From a virus, in the IMG/VR virus record IMGVR_UViG_3300013014_000118, positions 1 to 25,836 of that record: a stretch of DNA of 25,836 bases. The stretch is one strand, 5' to 3'. Every line of letters starts with the position of its first letter. The first letter of the stretch is position 1. A model generated the notes under the pieces. The model was not told the origin of the DNA and did not search any database. It saw only the letters and a program-made list of their open reading frames with translations. The translations under genes and the position numbers were made by a program. Shown one piece after another: positions 1 through 8,856 of this stretch.

Positions 1-1
1 T

Positions 2-511
2 GGCGACCCAGCTTTTCGAATCCAATCCAGCGCGGGTAATTGTTATGTTGTGAATCGGGCTTCAACGTCTGCAATGGACTTGCTCAATGCGATGAATGGG
101 CCAATGACGTTTGGTACTAACAACACAGAACGTATGCGTATTGACGCTAGTGGAGTAGTTACTATTACCGGATCTATATCTGCTAGATATACCACAAAGT
201 CTATTGCAGCCGCTAGTGCAGCCTCAGTAACACCAGATGTTTCTGCTTATAATCAATACTCTTACACAGCACTTACTGCTGCTTTAACTATTAACGCACC
301 TATTGGAACACCTTTAGACGGTGATAGACTTACACTTAGAATTAAAGACGATGGTATAACAGCACAGACGCTTTCTTGGAATGCAATCTATAGAGTTATA
401 GGAACTGTACTTCCAACCTTAACCGTGTTGAGTAAACTGCTTTATGTTGGTTGTGTATACAATGCAGCAGATACTAAATGGGATGTAACTGCTGTTGCTA
501 GAGAGGCGTAA
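2..511 (+). CDS. Small tail-fibre-like virion protein, 5' end cut by window edge
   Basis: The reading frame is open to the left edge, so the true start lies outside the window. A GTG at 50 is in frame, but the codons before it look equally coding, so I do not treat it as the start. About 169 residues are visible. Near the N-terminal side is NTERMRIDASG, a motif family common in phage fibre proteins. The last ~90 residues (LTINAPIGTPLDGDRLTLRIKDDG through the LLYVGCVYNAADTKWDV segment) match the C-terminal domain of the protein at 4058-4648, which has LTIANPTGTPYDGQTLIYRIKDNG and VLYMMCIYNSVAAVW at the same spacing. The two are therefore paralogues in that domain. The stop at 509-511 is 3 bases before the giant gene, so the pair is probably co-transcribed. 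A role as an adhesin or fibre subunit is inferred from composition and neighbours; no enzymatic motif is seen. Confidence 0.7.
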   Translation, partial: GDPAFRIQSSAGNCYVVNRASTSAMDLLNAMNGPMTFGTNNTERMRIDASGVVTITGSISARYTTKSIAAASAASVTPDVSAYNQYSYTALTAALTINAPIGTPLDGDRLTLRIKDDGITAQTLSWNAIYRVIGTVLPTLTVLSKLLYVGCVYNAADTKWDVTAVAREA

Positions 512-514
512 TAA

Positions 515-3500
515 ATGGCTAATAGATATTGGGCCGGAGGAACAGGCACTTGGGACAATAGCGCAACTGCAAACTGGAGCTCTGCACTTCCACTAGCATT
601 AGCTACTACATCATGTTCAGGCACTACACTAACGACAACAGGTTCTCCCGCACTTGTTGTTGGGATGACTGTGCGATCATCTACTAACGTAAGTCTTGGA
701 ACAATTAGTAGCGGTTCTGCAAATACTTGGACTGTCACAATTGGCGGCACATATGCATCTCAAAGTATGACAGCAGCAACAATAGGTGCATCTGCTCCTA
801 CTTCAGTAGATAGTGTGTTCTTTGGAACTACATCCAGCGGTGCAGCTTATACAGTAACTATTGGCTTGACTGCTGTTGCACCTAACTGTTTAGATTTTAC
901 TGCAGTAGGTGCAACCGGTGGTACCGTTACATTCTCTTCAGCAGCAACAGCAGTTCTTAATGTATATGGTTCTTGGACTAGTGCTGCTACAGGTGTTGCA
1001 TTTTCAACAACAAATGGGGCTGTACTTAATTTTTTAGCAACTACTACTGGTAAAACGATTACTACTAATAATATTAGTCTTGGCACTATGGGAGTTTTCT
1101 TTAATGGTGTCGGAGGTGGTTGGACACTGGGAAGTGCTTTCACTGTAGCTACTAGTGGAACTACGATAACAGCAGGTTCGTTTAGTACAGGAAACTTTCA
1201 GTTTACTGGCTCAGGGTTTCTTAGTACTGGCACAGGTGTTAGGTCATTAACACTTGGAAGTTCAACAGTTAACTTGTCTGGCACAAACGTATTTAATTTT
1301 ACAATCGCAACTAATTTAACATTCGACGCCGGTACATCTACAGTTAATTGTAGTGGCGCAAGTCCTACATTTACAGGTGGAAGTTTCACTTTTAGAACAG
1401 TTAACTTGACAAGTACGGCAATTGCTAATGCAACAATATCAGGAGCACATACATTTACAACTCTTGCATTTACTAGTAAAGCTGCAGCTGGTCTTGGAAA
1501 TATCATATTTGGAGCAAATCAGACTATAACAGGCACGCTAACTTTAGGTACTGCAAACGCCGGCAATAATAGATTTTTTGTTCAAAGCGATATTATAGGG
1601 ACCCAAAGAACATTAACTGTAGCTACAATAGCAGCATTATCAGATATAGACTTTAGCGATATTGTTGCAGCAGGTGCATCTGCTGCTTCTCCTTGGACAG
1701 GTACTCGCTTGGGTAATTGTAAAAATAATAGCAATATCACTTTTACTACTGCTAAAACTGTATATTATTCATCTTCGGCAGGCGCAAGTGCTAGTTGGAC
1801 AGGAGCAGTGTGGGCAACTAGCTCAGGAGGTTCTGATTTTAGTATAAACAATTTTCCTTTAGCACAAGATACTATCATTATTGATAATGCAGGTGCAACA
1901 ACTGGCGATGGTTTAAGAACAGATGGTATTATAACACTTAGCGCCGGTTGGAATATAGGAACTTTTCTATCTACAAGAACAAGTGCGTATAGCTTAAGTC
2001 AAGGTAATAACGATCCTGTTGTGTATGGAGATTTTACTTTAAGCTCTGGAATAAGTTTTACAGTATTGACTAGCCCTACATGGACTTTTTCTGGGCAAGG
2101 TGTTACTCAGAATATAACCACAGCTGGTAAGACGATGACTTTTACTAATTTTATTGTCAATTCACCAGGCGGTACTGTTAAACTATTAGATTCATATACT
2201 AGTGCAGTACCATCAGGTGCAACATCTGCAAATTTTACTTTAACAGGCGGTACATTAGACTTAAATAATTTTATAATTACAGCTAATGCTTTTGGAAATA
2301 GTAACAGTAATACAAGAACACTTGCCTTTGGAACAACTGGAAAGATAGTGCTATTTGGTAATGGTGGTACTGTATATTCATCGGCAACTGATACTGGTTT
2401 ATCTGTAACAGGAACTTCACCATTAGTTCAATTTACTTATTCTGGAGGTACGGGTTCAAGAAATATTACTATGTCTGGATTAACAGAGTCTCAGTCCATT
2501 AGCGTTGAGTTTTTAAATAATGCTACCGATACTGTTGTTATTCAGGGAACTACTGGTGCATATAGAAATATTGATTTTACAAACTTTAATGGAACAATTA
2601 CAACAGCAAATAGTCCGCGTGTTTATGGCAACCTTACACTAGGAACTAACGTACAGACCAATGCGTTTGCTGGTACTAGTCTTAACTTTGCTTCAACATC
2701 AGGCACCAAGACAATCACTTCAAATGGAATAGCTTTTGATGTTACAATGGGATTTATTGGTGTTGGCGGCACTTGGCAACTTATAGGCAATTTAACCAAT
2801 GGTTCAACTCGCGTAACAACAGCAACTGCTGGTACAATAGATTTAAATAATAATACATTAACAACTGGAAACTGGTCTTCGTCTGGAACCAGCACTCGAG
2901 CAATTACATTTGGCACTGGTAAAATAGTCATAGCAAATACTTCAGGAACAATCTATAATATTGATGATGCCACTGGTTATACATACACGGGAACCGGTAG
3001 ATTTGATTTTCCCAATGGTGGTAGTGGCACGACTAGAAATATTTATCATGGAATAACTAACGGCACCGAGGCTAATTCACCAAACATTTATGTTACTGGA
3101 GGCTCGGATACTGTTGTTATTCAAGGTGCTGGAAGAAAATATAAAACAGTAGATTTTACAGGATTTTCTGGAATTCCACAATTTAATGGAACACAGTATC
3201 TTTATGGAAATTTAGTTCTTTCTGCAACAGGTTCGAATGTTCCAGCCGACAACAACATTCTATATTTTGCTGCAACATCTGGCACAAAAACTATTACTAG
3301 CAATGGTAAAACAATCGATATGCCAATAACATTTGATGGTGTTGGAGGAACTTGGCAACTTCAAGATGCTTTGACTATTGGGTCAACTCGTACAACAACT
3401 CTAACAAATGGAACATTAAACTTAAATGGAATGACTGCAACATTAGGATTAAACTTTAGTTCGACTGGTACTGGGACAAGAACATTAAGTTGGGCCAATG

Positions 3501-3997
3501 CTGGTTCTGCACTTTTTTTGGGTTCTTGGACTGTTAGCGGAACAAACTTTACCACAACTCTAAACGCAAGTGTCAGTCAAGGTGGAATACAGACATCGGG
3601 TTCAGGACCCTTTACTTTTGCTGGTGGTGGTTATAATTACCCATACCTTTATGCTGGTGGAACTACTACAGTTTCAGATAATAATCAGTTTAATGGATTT
3701 AGTATTACTGCAGGAGCAACACTAAAACTTCCTTCGAGTGGAACTACTACTATATTAAACAATGTAATATCACAAGGTGTAAGTGGTAACTTAAGTGTGC
3801 TTAACGCTAGTACATCAGGAACTCAAGCTACACTTGCACTATCAAATGGTTTACGAATATCTCAAGATTACATATCATTACAAGACATCGGCGTATCTAC
3901 AGTCAATAGTTTGTTCCACGCTAAACCAAATTCAATTATTGGAACAAATGTAACCGGAGTAACTACGACGCTTGGAGAATTCCTAAGCTTTTTCTAA
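515..3997 (+). CDS. Giant repeat-rich adhesin/fibre-like protein A (1160 aa)
   Basis: This is a 1160-residue protein, extremely rich in Gly, Ser, Thr, Asn and Ala, with short alternating beta-strand-like stretches. That suggests a beta-helix or beta-solenoid fibre. It begins MANRYWAGGTGTWDNS, a start motif shared with the gene at 4894 and, from memory, with many phage and bacterial surface proteins. Parts in order: the RYW...GTW module (1-25); an insert of about 68 residues absent from protein B (~27-94); a first solenoid block (~100-360); a central block with NFPLAQDTIIIDN near 446; three supermodules starting near 532, 729 and 922, each with a K-T-I/M-T motif, GVGGTWQL-like and TxxLN segments and TRTL; and a C-terminal block with LPSSGTTT shared with protein B. 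GAGG within the preceding gene (503-506) can serve as ribosome site. No signal peptide, membrane segment or enzyme motif is seen. A host-recognition or decoration role is inferred. Confidence 0.85.
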   Translation: MANRYWAGGTGTWDNSATANWSSALPLALATTSCSGTTLTTTGSPALVVGMTVRSSTNVSLGTISSGSANTWTVTIGGTYASQSMTAATIGASAPTSVDSVFFGTTSSGAAYTVTIGLTAVAPNCLDFTAVGATGGTVTFSSAATAVLNVYGSWTSAATGVAFSTTNGAVLNFLATTTGKTITTNNISLGTMGVFFNGVGGGWTLGSAFTVATSGTTITAGSFSTGNFQFTGSGFLSTGTGVRSLTLGSSTVNLSGTNVFNFTIATNLTFDAGTSTVNCSGASPTFTGGSFTFRTVNLTSTAIANATISGAHTFTTLAFTSKAAAGLGNIIFGANQTITGTLTLGTANAGNNRFFVQSDIIGTQRTLTVATIAALSDIDFSDIVAAGASAASPWTGTRLGNCKNNSNITFTTAKTVYYSSSAGASASWTGAVWATSSGGSDFSINNFPLAQDTIIIDNAGATTGDGLRTDGIITLSAGWNIGTFLSTRTSAYSLSQGNNDPVVYGDFTLSSGISFTVLTSPTWTFSGQGVTQNITTAGKTMTFTNFIVNSPGGTVKLLDSYTSAVPSGATSANFTLTGGTLDLNNFIITANAFGNSNSNTRTLAFGTTGKIVLFGNGGTVYSSATDTGLSVTGTSPLVQFTYSGGTGSRNITMSGLTESQSISVEFLNNATDTVVIQGTTGAYRNIDFTNFNGTITTANSPRVYGNLTLGTNVQTNAFAGTSLNFASTSGTKTITSNGIAFDVTMGFIGVGGTWQLIGNLTNGSTRVTTATAGTIDLNNNTLTTGNWSSSGTSTRAITFGTGKIVIANTSGTIYNIDDATGYTYTGTGRFDFPNGGSGTTRNIYHGITNGTEANSPNIYVTGGSDTVVIQGAGRKYKTVDFTGFSGIPQFNGTQYLYGNLVLSATGSNVPADNNILYFAATSGTKTITSNGKTIDMPITFDGVGGTWQLQDALTIGSTRTTTLTNGTLNLNGMTATLGLNFSSTGTGTRTLSWANAGSALFLGSWTVSGTNFTTTLNASVSQGGIQTSGSGPFTFAGGGYNYPYLYAGGTTTVSDNNQFNGFSITAGATLKLPSSGTTTILNNVISQGVSGNLSVLNASTSGTQATLALSNGLRISQDYISLQDIGVSTVNSLFHAKPNSIIGTNVTGVTTTLGEFLSFF
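2108..3495 (+). repeat. Three diverged ~195-residue supermodules in protein A
   Basis: Anchor segments recur at 2108 (QNITTAGKTMTF), 2699 (SGTKTITSNGIAFD) and 3278 (SGTKTITSNGKTID), that is at residues 532, 729 and 922. The spacing is 197 and 193 residues. Around each anchor the order is conserved: a DTVVIQG / YGNL segment before it in copies two and three, then GGTWQL-like, then G-T-L-N-L-N-like, then TRTL/TRAI. The repeat is visible in protein, while the DNA copies are diverged. A related anchor (TGKTITTNN, near residue 179) lies in the N-terminal block. The outer limits are approximate. Confidence 0.7.
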
Positions 3998-4012
3998 GTC
4001 AATACATTTCGA

Positions 4013-4020
4013 TATAAATA
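4013..4020 (+). promoter_or_regulatory. T4-type late promoter before second fibre cassette
   Basis: An exact TATAAATA lies in the 60-base gap between protein A and the next gene. With T4 late spacing (motif at -13 to -6) transcription would begin near 4026, giving a leader of about 32 bases that contains the strong ribosome site AGGAG before ATG 4058. This would give the second fibre cassette its own late transcript. Confidence 0.75.
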
Positions 4021-4057
4021 AACCATAGCCGAGTTCAAATTAAAAAGGAGAGCGAAG

Positions 4058-4648
4058 ATGGCATTAAAAATTTCAGGCACCACAGTCGTAAGTCACGGTG
4101 GTGGTGGTATAACTACTAACATTCAGCTTGGTGGTTCTTCACTTACAGGCAATACACTCGGAGCCAATAATACAGCTATTGGTTATTCATCTGGTACTGC
4201 TATAACATCGGGAAGTAATCTAACAGTAATTGGTGCATCTGCCGCAGCATCTTCTGCTACAGCAACCAATGAGATTACACTTGGCAACACGAGTGTTACC
4301 AGATTAAGACTACCAGGATTATCTAAAAACGTTGGTTCGCTGATATCTATCGCATCAATTGCGTCTATCGCAGTTAACTCTGATACAACTGATAGATATT
4401 TTATAACGGCACAGGCTGCTAATCTTACTATAGCAAATCCAACTGGTACTCCATATGATGGTCAGACTCTCATATATAGAATTAAAGATAACGGAACAGT
4501 GCGAACTATAACATTTGGTACTTCGTTTATTGGAGTCGGTGGCGCCATATTACCTGCTAATACTACTGCAAATAAAGTATTATATATGATGTGCATATAT
4601 AATAGTGTAGCTGCTGTTTGGCAGGTGCTTGGTGTAGTTCAAGAATAA
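4058..4648 (+). CDS. Small tail-fibre-like protein with YadA-head-like repeats
   Basis: A 196-residue protein. AAAAGGAG lies 7 bases before ATG 4058, downstream of a late promoter. Residues ~35-75 carry short repeats of the type NNTAIGYSSG / SNLTVIGASA, then NEITLGNTSVTRLRL. These resemble the left-handed beta-roll repeats of YadA-type adhesin heads and of many phage fibre proteins. In other phages the NEITLGN segment often precedes a self-cleaving S74 chaperone domain, but none is present here. Instead the last ~90 residues form the same domain as at the C-terminus of the gene ending at 511. This is probably a trimeric fibre or adhesin subunit, inferred from the repeat type. It sits directly before a 72-residue gene and giant protein B, mirroring the pair at 2-3997. 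Confidence 0.75.
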   Translation: MALKISGTTVVSHGGGGITTNIQLGGSSLTGNTLGANNTAIGYSSGTAITSGSNLTVIGASAAASSATATNEITLGNTSVTRLRLPGLSKNVGSLISIASIASIAVNSDTTDRYFITAQAANLTIANPTGTPYDGQTLIYRIKDNGTVRTITFGTSFIGVGGAILPANTTANKVLYMMCIYNSVAAVWQVLGVVQE

Positions 4649-4659
4649 TGGAGAATATA

Positions 4660-4878
4660 ATGCAAGACGTAATTAACACACTAGACAATGGATACATTCA
4701 GCATATTTTTGAGATTACTCAAGATGGTCACACATATCGTGATGCGATAGTAATGCCTCAAGAACAATATGATGAATTAAGCGCAGAAGAGATTGCTACT
4801 ATGAAGCAAGGTCGATTTGATAACTGGCTTGCGATTATTAACGCACCTCCAGTTGAAGAACAACCAATTGTAGAATAA
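4660..4878 (+). CDS. Small hypothetical protein (72 aa) inside the fibre cassette
   Basis: A 72-residue, mostly polar and acidic protein starting MQDVINTLDNGY, with FEITQDGHTYRDAIVM and a helical-looking LSAEEIATMKQGRFDNW segment before a Pro/Glu-rich tail. I chose ATG 4660 because GGAG (4650-4653) lies 6 bases upstream. An in-frame ATG at 4648, overlapping the previous stop, has no comparable site and would add four residues. I recall proteins of this look beside tail genes of marine T4-like phages but cannot assign a function. Size and position between two fibre genes would suit a small assembly chaperone or minor virion protein; this is inference. No counterpart exists in the first cassette, where the giant gene follows after 3 bases. 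Confidence 0.75.
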   Translation: MQDVINTLDNGYIQHIFEITQDGHTYRDAIVMPQEQYDELSAEEIATMKQGRFDNWLAIINAPPVEEQPIVE

Positions 4879-4893
4879 ACATAAGAAGATAAT

Positions 4894-7800
4894 ATGGCAG
4901 ATAGATATTGGGTCGGCGGCAGCGGTACGTGGAACGCTACATCTACAACAAACTGGTCTACCGCATCAGGGCAGGCTGGTGGCGCGTCTGTGCCAACTGC
5001 ATCTGATAATGTAATAATCGATGCTAATAGTGGATCGACTAAATCTCTTGTTATGAGTGGAGCAACTCTTACCTGTCTAAACTTTAGCATTACTACAACT
5101 GGCTGGTCATTAGCTAATAGTTCTACATACACTTTGACTGTTTCCGGTGATTTTTTTATAGCTTCTGGAAATTCTACATCTGGCACTGGCCTTGCATGTG
5201 ATATAATATTTGCGTCTTCATCAATACAAACTTTAACGACAAATGGAATTAGTTTTAATGCTCGCTTATATATCAATGGCATTGGTTCTGGAGGATTGCA
5301 ACTTGTAGGGTCACTTTTACAAGGAACTACTAGCGCAACAGCTGGTGTAACTTTAAATAGTGGTACATTTAATACTAATAATTACAATGTAACGACGTCA
5401 AGAACAATACTTAAAAGTCCAGGAACTGCAACTAGAAGTCTAATATTAGGCACTAGCACAATAACAGGTTATTACTCATGGGATTTGTCTAGTACTACTG
5501 GATTAACATTTAGTGGCGCAAGTTCCACTATTTATATTACTTCTGGAGACTTCTTAGGAGGTAGCCAAACATATGGAAATGTAACACTTGATCCTAAAGG
5601 CAGCCACATTGACATCACAGGAGCTAATACATTTAATAACCTTAATATCATAAGTAATAATTCAAGTTCTTCCACGGATTTGATTGTATTATACTCTAAC
5701 CAAGTTATCACCGGAACTCTAAGTTTTCCAAAGAGTACAGCTACCAGCGGCAATTATAGATATCAATTTAAGTCTAGCGTAAGAGGAGTTGCTCGAACTA
5801 TTACTGCTGCAGCAATTGATGCAACAACTCTATCGAATATAGATTTTCAAGATATAACTGCAGCTGGAGTTTCAGCCCCTTGGCCTGGAAGTAGTGGTAT
5901 TAATATTGGAGATGCCGGTGGAAACACAAATATAACGTTTAGAGCTGGAAGAACTGTTTTTTTTAATAATAGCACTACTGACGCCGATGGATTTGGTGGC
6001 GGTAGCAGTTCTCCTCATTGGGCACTTACTTCTGGAGGAACTCCAAGCGCTGCAAATTTTCCATTAGCACAAGACTCTATAGTTATAGATAACAACAGCG
6101 CCATGGGAATTCCGGAGAATGGAACTTGGACCAATATAGGTTGGCGTATCTATAATGGCGATTATTTTATAAATAACGTAACGTTTACAAAAACTGCAAC
6201 TTGGGAGATTGGATATTTTGGTAGTAATGGTTTATTTATTCTAGGAAATCTAAGTATTACCGGTGGAATGATTCAACATGGAACTGACCCTACAGAATTT
6301 AATTTCGATGGTACTGTTGCACAAACTATTTCAATTAATCCTACAACACCTTATTCTCCTGGTGAACTTATATTATATCTTCGTGGATTAGGATCTTATA
6401 ATATAGTTGCGAATACATCGATTGTAAATTCATACATTTATCATACTGGTGGAACGCTTGATGTTAGTTCTGGGTTAACGTGTTATTTCTTCAGTTCTAG
6501 CTCAAATCTTACTCGTACATTATCGTTCGGAACTACTGGAACAATTACAACTACAGTATCTTGGGCAAGTGTCAGTATAGATATTGGCACCACTAAAGGT
6601 TTGACTATTACTGGAACTTATTCGCAGAGTTCATTTTTATTTTTTAACGGTGGCACCCTTACATCATATGGTGGATTAAATTTTAATACTAGTAACTCAG
6701 ATTATACGACAATCGATGATTTTGCAGCATTATCTTTTGACTTAAACCTAAATACTAACACATATAATGCGTATGGTGGCCATTACAAAAATGTAACCAT
6801 TGGTGCCGATAAAAGAGCTTGGGGTAGTTTTCCATTAAAAATACTTGGAAATTTGACAATGGGGAGTGGTGCTCAGGCAACACAAGCGGGTAGTGCTTTA
6901 TATCTTAGGTCCAACTCTGCTAGAACTATAACAAATGGTGGTAATACTCATTTAGGTGCGTGGTACTTTGAAAGTGATGCAGGTTTAGGTTCGTGGACTA
7001 TGCAAGATGCATATATCAATAATAGTTCTAGCAGTTATAGCGGATCAGTAATTTTATCTGGCGGAACCATTAACCTAAATGGTTTCGCAATGACGATTAG
7101 AGATATCTCATCAACTGGCATTATAACTAGAAGCATTACAACAAACGTTGCTACAACAATATCACTTACAGGAACTCCGACTTCGCCATATGATGGTGTG
7201 TTACTTGATTTTAGCGATCCTACAAATTTAACTCTAAGTAGTAACATAACATTTAAACCATCTGCCACGATATCGTCTGGTGTTAGATCATTACTTTCAG
7301 GTGCTTTTGTAGAAGGTAATGCACCATCGATCTCATCAGCTGCTGGTACTGGAACTTATATCCTCCTTGGCGGAACAAATCCTGCATGGAATAATTTAAA
7401 CTTTACTGGGTATAGTGGAGCATTTACTTTAGCGGCTGATACTAAACTATATGGTAGTTTGACTATTCCAAGTGCTGCAGGAACTATGAATGGCACTTCA
7501 TATACACTAACTTTCAGTGGAACTTCAGGTACTAAGACTATAGCGTCTGGAGCTAACCTTATAGATATAGGCGCTCTGACATTTGATGGCGGTGCTACAT
7601 ATCAGTTATCTGCAGCATTGACATGCGGAACATTGTGTGGTGTTACGCTAACATTAGGTACATTAAATCTTAATGGATTTAATCTTACTTGCGAAACTAT
7701 TGCTAGTAGTAATAGCAATGTGCGCACGCTAGCATTTGGTACTACAGGATCTATTACATGCACTGATATTACTGGTACTACTGTCAATTTTAATACTTCT

Positions 7801-8838
7801 ACGAACTTAACTGTGACTGGTACTGCACCACTCATTACATTAAGCCAAACTGCTACGACAGTAGGTCGAACTGTTTACATGCCGGCCGTTGGAGAATCTT
7901 CCGCAATTAGTTTAACTATAACTGGTGGTTCTGATGCCATTACTATAAGAGGAACTTCCGGAGCATACAATAATTTAACATTCAGTAGTTTCACTGGATC
8001 TATGACTACTGCGAATAGTCCTATCATTTACGGCAACTTAACTATGCCAGCAACGATGACAACTGTTGCAAGTACAACTACTCTAACATTTGGAGCAACG
8101 TCTGGAACAAAGACAATATCGACTAATGGTATTACAATAGACTTTCCAGTAACATTAAGCGGAGTGAATGGCACATTTCAATTATCTAGCGCATTGACTC
8201 TTGAAAGTACTAGAACACTGACGCTAACTAGTGGAACATTTGATAGTAATAGTTTTGATGTAACAACAGGTTTATTTAGTTCTTCAAACTCAAATACACG
8301 ATCGATAGCTTTTGGTGCAAGTCAATGGACTATAACTGGAAGTGGAACTGCTTGGAATACTGCAACATCTACTCAGTTAAATACATCGTCAAATCAATAT
8401 ATTGCAACTATTAGTATGACATCTGCATCTGCTAAGACTTTTGCTGGTGGTGGTAGTTATTGGCCGATATTAGATCAAGGTGGTGTTGGAGTATTAACTA
8501 TCACTGGTAATAATAATTTTACTAAACTACAAAGAAGTATAAATGGTAATACTATAGCACTACCTTCTTCTGGTACTACTACAGTAGAAAGTTTCTCTCT
8601 AAGTGGAGTTAGCGGTAATCTTAATATATTAAAGTCTAGCACTGATGGTATACAAGCAACTTTAGCATATACTGGATCATCGCGCATATTTCAAGAATAT
8701 ATGAATATTAAAGATATAAACTTTACGCCAGCTACATATCTAACTATAAGCAATTCATTTAATTCTGGAAATAATTCTGGCATTGGCGGGTTTGCAGGAG
8801 GAAATAGTTCTTTATTGCTATTCTTTCAAAATTTATAA
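4894..8838 (+). CDS. Giant repeat-rich adhesin/fibre-like protein B (1314 aa)
   Basis: A 1314-residue paralogue of the protein at 515-3997. It starts MADRYWVGGSGTWN and has the same Gly/Ser/Thr/Asn-rich, beta-solenoid-like composition. Parts in order: the RYW...GTW...NWS module; a first solenoid block with an anchor near residue 111; the central block with NFPLAQDSIVIDN near residue 388; four supermodules starting near 476, 677, 878 and 1070; and a C-terminal block (FAGGGSYWP, LPSSGTTT, SGVSGNL) colinear with that of protein A. It lacks the ~68-residue N-terminal insert of protein A and has one more supermodule, which together account for most of the length difference. No catalytic motif, signal peptide or membrane span is seen. 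A fibre or adhesin role is likely but unproven. The stop overlaps the late promoter of the gp13 transcript. Confidence 0.85.
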   Translation: MADRYWVGGSGTWNATSTTNWSTASGQAGGASVPTASDNVIIDANSGSTKSLVMSGATLTCLNFSITTTGWSLANSSTYTLTVSGDFFIASGNSTSGTGLACDIIFASSSIQTLTTNGISFNARLYINGIGSGGLQLVGSLLQGTTSATAGVTLNSGTFNTNNYNVTTSRTILKSPGTATRSLILGTSTITGYYSWDLSSTTGLTFSGASSTIYITSGDFLGGSQTYGNVTLDPKGSHIDITGANTFNNLNIISNNSSSSTDLIVLYSNQVITGTLSFPKSTATSGNYRYQFKSSVRGVARTITAAAIDATTLSNIDFQDITAAGVSAPWPGSSGINIGDAGGNTNITFRAGRTVFFNNSTTDADGFGGGSSSPHWALTSGGTPSAANFPLAQDSIVIDNNSAMGIPENGTWTNIGWRIYNGDYFINNVTFTKTATWEIGYFGSNGLFILGNLSITGGMIQHGTDPTEFNFDGTVAQTISINPTTPYSPGELILYLRGLGSYNIVANTSIVNSYIYHTGGTLDVSSGLTCYFFSSSSNLTRTLSFGTTGTITTTVSWASVSIDIGTTKGLTITGTYSQSSFLFFNGGTLTSYGGLNFNTSNSDYTTIDDFAALSFDLNLNTNTYNAYGGHYKNVTIGADKRAWGSFPLKILGNLTMGSGAQATQAGSALYLRSNSARTITNGGNTHLGAWYFESDAGLGSWTMQDAYINNSSSSYSGSVILSGGTINLNGFAMTIRDISSTGIITRSITTNVATTISLTGTPTSPYDGVLLDFSDPTNLTLSSNITFKPSATISSGVRSLLSGAFVEGNAPSISSAAGTGTYILLGGTNPAWNNLNFTGYSGAFTLAADTKLYGSLTIPSAAGTMNGTSYTLTFSGTSGTKTIASGANLIDIGALTFDGGATYQLSAALTCGTLCGVTLTLGTLNLNGFNLTCETIASSNSNVRTLAFGTTGSITCTDITGTTVNFNTSTNLTVTGTAPLITLSQTATTVGRTVYMPAVGESSAISLTITGGSDAITIRGTSGAYNNLTFSSFTGSMTTANSPIIYGNLTMPATMTTVASTTTLTFGATSGTKTISTNGITIDFPVTLSGVNGTFQLSSALTLESTRTLTLTSGTFDSNSFDVTTGLFSSSNSNTRSIAFGASQWTITGSGTAWNTATSTQLNTSSNQYIATISMTSASAKTFAGGGSYWPILDQGGVGVLTITGNNNFTKLQRSINGNTIALPSSGTTTVESFSLSGVSGNLNILKSSTDGIQATLAYTGSSRIFQEYMNIKDINFTPATYLTISNSFNSGNNSGIGGFAGGNSSLLLFFQNL
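6319..8325 (+). repeat. Four diverged ~200-residue supermodules in protein B
   Basis: Anchor segments recur at 6319 (AQTISINPTT), 6922 (RTITNGGNTH), 7525 (SGTKTIASGANLID) and 8101 (SGTKTISTNGITID). These are residues 476, 677, 878 and 1070, so the spacing is 201, 201 and 192 residues. Each anchor is followed by a GGT/LGT/SGT-(L/I/F)-(N/D) segment and then TRTL, TRSI or VRTL. The same module occurs in protein A. The limits are approximate. Confidence 0.65.
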
Positions 8839-8841
8839 ATA
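8834..8841 (+). promoter_or_regulatory. T4-type late promoter for gp13-gp14-gp15-gp17
   Basis: An exact TATAAATA that contains the stop codon of giant protein B (TAA at 8836-8838). T4 spacing predicts a start near 8847, leaving a leader of only about 10 bases that begins at the AGGA ribosome site. No other late motif is seen until after gp17. Confidence 0.75.
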
Positions 8842-8856
8842 CAAAAAGGATTAAGC

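Noticed and set aside
50-52. GTG as the start of the first gene
   Set aside because: The frame is open to the window edge and the upstream codons look coding, so the gene is treated as partial at its 5' end.
6168-6175. Exact TATAAATA within giant protein B
   Set aside because: It lies deep inside a coding region with no gene start behind it. A few such 8-mers are expected by chance in AT-rich DNA of this length.
2108-8325. Regular repeats considered as CRISPR or satellite DNA
   Set aside because: The periodicity is at protein level (about 195 residues) with diverged DNA in an intact frame, so it is a protein-domain repeat.
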